Shown piece by piece: positions 34,514 to 37,359 of a DNA stretch of 37,359 nucleotides (the stretch's first letter is position 1; each line of letters starts with the position of its first letter). This stretch comes from Egerieenecus sp048201975. GTDB taxonomy: Bacteria; Bacillota; Clostridia; Christensenellales; Aristaeellaceae. The stretch covers positions 1-37,359 of the forward strand of contig DBFBGQ010000151.1 of the NCBI GenBank assembly GCA_048201975.1, read 5' to 3'. Under the pieces are notes generated by a model. The model did not search any database. It saw nothing but the letters and a program-made list of their open reading frames with translations, and had not been told where the DNA came from. The position numbers were made by a program, and so were the translations under genes.

Positions 34514-35965
34514 ATGCCCACCCCTTCGAAACTGCTCAAAGGCTACGAAATGGTCATCGGTCTGGAGGTCCATGTGGAGCTCAAGACCCGCACCAAGATT
34601 TTCTGCGGCTGCAAAACGGACTTCGGCGCGCCGCCCAACACCCAGTGCTGCCCGGTGTGCATGGGCTTCCCCGGCACGCTGCCGGTGCTCAACCGGCAGG
34701 TGGTGCACTACGCCGTGCTGGCCGGCCTGGCCACGGGCTGCACCATTGCCCGGTACTCCAAGCAGGACCGGAAAAACTACTTCTACCCCGACCTGCCCAA
34801 GGCATATCAGATCAGCCAATACGACCTGCCCCTGTGCGTGGACGGCCACCTGATGATCGAGACCCCGGAAGGGGAGAAGCGCATCGGCATCACCCGCATC
34901 CACATTGAGGAGGACGCGGGCAAGCTGATTCACGACCCTGAGCAGGGCACACTCATCGACTGCAACCGCTGCGGCGTACCCCTGATCGAGATCGTCTCCG
35001 AGCCGGACATCCGCACCGCCCAGGAGGCCGTGGCCTACCTGCAAAAGCTCCGGGCGGTGATCGCCTACACAGGCGTCAGCGATTGCAAAATGAACGAGGG
35101 CTCCCTGCGCTGCGACGTGAACCTCTCCATCCATAAGCCTGGAACGCCCCTGGGCACCCGCACCGAAATGAAAAACCTGAACTCCTTCCAGTCGGTGCAG
35201 CGGGCCATTGAGGAGGAATACCGCCGGCAGGTGGAGGCCCTGGAGCGGGGGGAGGCCATCGTGCAGGAGACCCGCCGCTTCGACCAGCAGACGGGCAAGA
35301 CCTCCGCCATGCGCCGCAAGGAGAACGCCAACGATTACCGCTACTTCCCCGACCCCGACCTGGCGCCCATCGTGCTGGACGAGGCCACCCTGGAGGATTG
35401 GGCCAAGGAGCTGCCCCTGCTCCCCGACCAGCGCAAGGCGCGGTATATGGCCGACTTCGGCCTCACCGCCTACGCCGCCGAGCAGCTGGTGAGCGAAAAG
35501 GCGCTGGCGGAGTATTTCGAGGCCGCCTGCCAGCATACCCGCGCGCCCAGGACCCTGGCCAACCTGATGCTCACCGAGGTCTTCCGCCTCCTGCCCCCGG
35601 AGAGCACGGCCATTCCCGTGTCCCCGGCCCACCTGGGCCGCCTGGCGGACCTGACGGAGGCGGGCGACATCAGCGCGGGCGTGGCCAAGCGCGCCGTGGC
35701 CGCCCTGTGGGAGCGGGACCAGGACCCCGACGCCTGGGTGGAGGCCGCCGGCCTGCGCCAGCTCAACGATCCCGAGCTCCTGCGCGGCTACGCGGAGCAG
35801 GCCATCCGGGAGCACCCTGACCTGGCCGCGGGCTATTACAAGGGCAAGGTCAACCTGGCCAAGGCGCTCATGGGCGCGGCCATGGGCCTTTCCGGGGGCA
35901 AGGCGAACCCCGCGCTGCTGCAGCAGCTCATGGACCAGGCCCTGGAGCGCGGCCGGCCGGAATGA
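34514..35965 (+). CDS. gatB: Asp-tRNA(Asn)/Glu-tRNA(Gln) amidotransferase subunit B
   Basis: Kinase/transamidase subunit that activates the misacylated aminoacyl-tRNA and adds ammonia. 483 residues. Family blocks in order: YEMVIGLEVHVELKTRTKIFCGCKTDFGAPPNTQCCPVCMGFPGTLPVLN, with zinc-type cysteines; KQDRKNYFYPDLPKAYQISQYDLPLC; IGITRIHIEEDAGKLIHD; GVPLIEIVSEPDIR; SLRCDVNLSI; RTEMKNLNSFQSVQRAIEEEYRRQ. The C-terminal helical and YqeY-like tail domain ends DLAAGYYKGKVNLAKALMGAAMGLSGGKANPALLQQLM. AAGGAGG lies about 8 nt before the ATG. The last gene of the operon; I see no convincing hairpin terminator after it. Confidence 0.97.
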   Translation: MPTPSKLLKGYEMVIGLEVHVELKTRTKIFCGCKTDFGAPPNTQCCPVCMGFPGTLPVLNRQVVHYAVLAGLATGCTIARYSKQDRKNYFYPDLPKAYQISQYDLPLCVDGHLMIETPEGEKRIGITRIHIEEDAGKLIHDPEQGTLIDCNRCGVPLIEIVSEPDIRTAQEAVAYLQKLRAVIAYTGVSDCKMNEGSLRCDVNLSIHKPGTPLGTRTEMKNLNSFQSVQRAIEEEYRRQVEALERGEAIVQETRRFDQQTGKTSAMRRKENANDYRYFPDPDLAPIVLDEATLEDWAKELPLLPDQRKARYMADFGLTAYAAEQLVSEKALAEYFEAACQHTRAPRTLANLMLTEVFRLLPPESTAIPVSPAHLGRLADLTEAGDISAGVAKRAVAALWERDQDPDAWVEAAGLRQLNDPELLRGYAEQAIREHPDLAAGYYKGKVNLAKALMGAAMGLSGGKANPALLQQLMDQALERGRPE

Positions 35966-36012
35966 TCCCCTCCCTCGAAGGTTTTTCCCGGCGCGCCCGC
36001 GCAAAAGAAGCG

Positions 36013-36042
36013 TTGACCGCTTTGTCTCCGGTGTGATACGCT
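36013..36042 (+). promoter_or_regulatory. Possible promoter of the LPXTG protein gene
   Basis: TTGACC (36013-36018), an 18-nt spacer and TACGCT (36037-36042), a weak -10. The gene starts about 120 nt downstream. Confidence 0.35.
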
Positions 36043-36162
36043 ATCTGGGAGCATAAGGGTTCGAAGGCATGACGCGGGCGGCGCGCCTTTCAACGCACAG
36101 GAGCAGCATACAGGAGCAAAGGGCCTTGCCGCGGCGCAGGGACGAGGGAGGACGGGAGCAGC

Positions 36163-37359
36163 ATGAAAAAGGCATGGTTTGCAGCGCTTTGGATGGCCGT
36201 CATGGCGCTTTTGCCCGTGGCGGCGCTGGCCGGGACGGGGGATGTGACCATCGACCAGGGGAACTTCCCGGATGCGGCGTTTCGGGCGTATGTAAAGCAG
36301 TTTGACACGGACGGGGACGGCGTGCTTTCCGCGGCGGAGCGCGACAGCGTCACGGAAATCTTCGTTTACGGCGGATACGACGGCCAGCAGATTGCCGACC
36401 TGACCGGCGTGGAGCATTTCCAGCGGATCACGTGGCTGAATTGCTCCGACAACCGCCTGACGGCGCTGGACGTGACCGGCAACGCCGCGCTGGAGGAGCT
36501 GAGTTGCTTTGACAATCAGCTGACCGCCCTGGACGTGACGAAAAACCCGGCGCTGACAAACCTGGACTGCTCCGGGAACCGGCTGACCACCCTGGACGTG
36601 ACGAAAAACGCCGCGCTGGAGAGCCTCTTCTGCGCCAACAACGACTTGACGGCGCTGGACGTCTCCAGGAACCCGGCGCTGACCACGCTGGGCTGCTTTG
36701 ACAATCAGCTGACCCTGCTGGACGTTTCCAACAATTCCAAGCTGCAGACGCTGAACTGCGCCGGCAACCGCCTGGCGTCGCTGAACGTCACCCATCATCC
36801 CGCCCTGGAGACCCTGGTCTGCGATCAAAACCGGATCGCGGCCCTGGACGTATCCCAGAATCCCGCCCTGGCAAGCCTGGAATGCTCCGACAACGAGCTC
36901 ACGGAGCTGGATGTGACACGGAACCCGGCGCTGACGGCGCTGGGCTGCGCAAACAACCACCTGCTGTCCCTGAACCTGGAGGGGCGCGCGCTGAGCTACC
37001 TGAGCTGCGGCGGTCAGACACGGGAAATCCAGGTAACCCCCACCGCATCGAACCTCTGGCTGCTGAGCCTCTCCGATCTGCCCGGCGTGGATCCAGCCAA
37101 GTTCACCTATTTGGATGTTGCCGGCGCGGGCCTGCTGGATGGCAAGGATCTCATTTGGTACAGCGTCACGGACAGGCCCGTGATAATTTATAACTATGCC
37201 ACCGGCAGCGGCGACATGCGCGTAACCGTTTCCGTGCTCCCCCTCTCCGGGGAAGTGGATGCCGGCGCAGTCATCCCCGAGCTCCCCCAGACGGGCGACG
37301 GCAGCCATGTGGGGCTGTGGGCGGCGCTGCTGCTGGTCAGCCTGTGCGCGCTGACGGCG
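36163..37359 (+). CDS. LPXTG-anchored leucine-rich-repeat surface protein (3' end missing)
   Basis: Secreted protein cut off by the window edge; 399 codons are present and the frame is still open. Residues 1-23 are a signal peptide (hydrophobic core, then ALA). The mature N-terminus has an EF-hand-like loop, D48-TDGDGVLSAAE59, preceded by NFPDAAFRAYVKQF, a combination common in clostridial surface proteins. About nine leucine-rich repeats of about 21 residues follow (LTALDVTKNPALTNLDCSGNR type). A short beta-rich domain leads to the sorting signal LPQTG at 374-378 and a hydrophobic helix (GLWAALLLVSLCAL), so only a few residues and the positive tail should be missing. Sortase A-type cell-wall anchoring is inferred. 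GGGAG precedes the ATG. The ligand is unknown. Confidence 0.88.
   Translation, partial: MKKAWFAALWMAVMALLPVAALAGTGDVTIDQGNFPDAAFRAYVKQFDTDGDGVLSAAERDSVTEIFVYGGYDGQQIADLTGVEHFQRITWLNCSDNRLTALDVTGNAALEELSCFDNQLTALDVTKNPALTNLDCSGNRLTTLDVTKNAALESLFCANNDLTALDVSRNPALTTLGCFDNQLTLLDVSNNSKLQTLNCAGNRLASLNVTHHPALETLVCDQNRIAALDVSQNPALASLECSDNELTELDVTRNPALTALGCANNHLLSLNLEGRALSYLSCGGQTREIQVTPTASNLWLLSLSDLPGVDPAKFTYLDVAGAGLLDGKDLIWYSVTDRPVIIYNYATGSGDMRVTVSVLPLSGEVDAGAVIPELPQTGDGSHVGLWAALLLVSLCALTA

Noticed and set aside
35966..36012. Terminator after gatB
   Set aside because: GAAGGTTTTTCCCGG has a T-run but no stable stem before it, so I do not call it.

Overview
The window reads as chromosomal DNA of a GC-rich, Gram-positive, Clostridia-like Firmicute. 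This is inferred from the gene order rimP-nusA-ylxR-ylxQ-infB-rbfA-nrnA-truB-ribF, a T-box leader ahead of the tRNA amidotransferase genes, strong AAGGAGG ribosome binding sites with some TTG and GTG starts, sigma-A type promoters and an LPXTG-anchored surface protein. Most genes sit in very GC-rich DNA; one 60-base line I counted inside the nucleoside-kinase gene is 47/60 G+C. The species cannot be named from sequence alone.

Layout. 1-3.06 kb: a LacZ-type beta-galactosidase on the minus strand, divergent from a metallophosphoesterase-yqxD-capA operon (3.2-5.5 kb) across back-to-back promoters. 5.5-7.8 kb: a YhhN-family membrane protein (minus), a LUD-domain protein (plus) and two small unknown membrane proteins (minus). 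7.9-9.8 kb: a second capA-like gene with surE. 9.8-13.0 kb: an RpiR-family regulator, a BaiN/HI0933-type flavoprotein and a DEDDh exonuclease, closed by a strong terminator. 13.1-14.75 kb: a TGS/uridine-kinase-like fusion protein.

14.76-16.8 kb is a lower-GC (27/60 in one counted line), broken stretch. It holds minus-strand remnants: an unidentified frameshifted gene, a polyol/glucose-dehydrogenase-like gene without its N-terminal half, and an ABC sugar-permease piece. It looks like a decayed sugar-catabolism cluster with an internal deletion junction. pyrG (minus) follows, then a long structured leader with its own promoter and the nine-gene rimP-to-ribF translation/RNA cluster (19.1-27.7 kb). 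uvrB and a HAD phosphatase come next.

The most notable locus is 30.58-35.97 kb: a promoter, a T-box leader, aspS, gatA and gatB. The aspS reading frame runs without interruption into a complete GatC, giving a predicted AspRS-GatC fusion, so the Asp-tRNA(Asn) amidation machinery appears physically linked. The T-box specifier loop carries GAAC, in which a Glu codon (GAA) and an Asn codon (AAC) overlap by two bases, suggesting control by the two tRNAs this pathway serves. The window ends inside a secreted leucine-rich-repeat protein with an LPQTG sorting signal.
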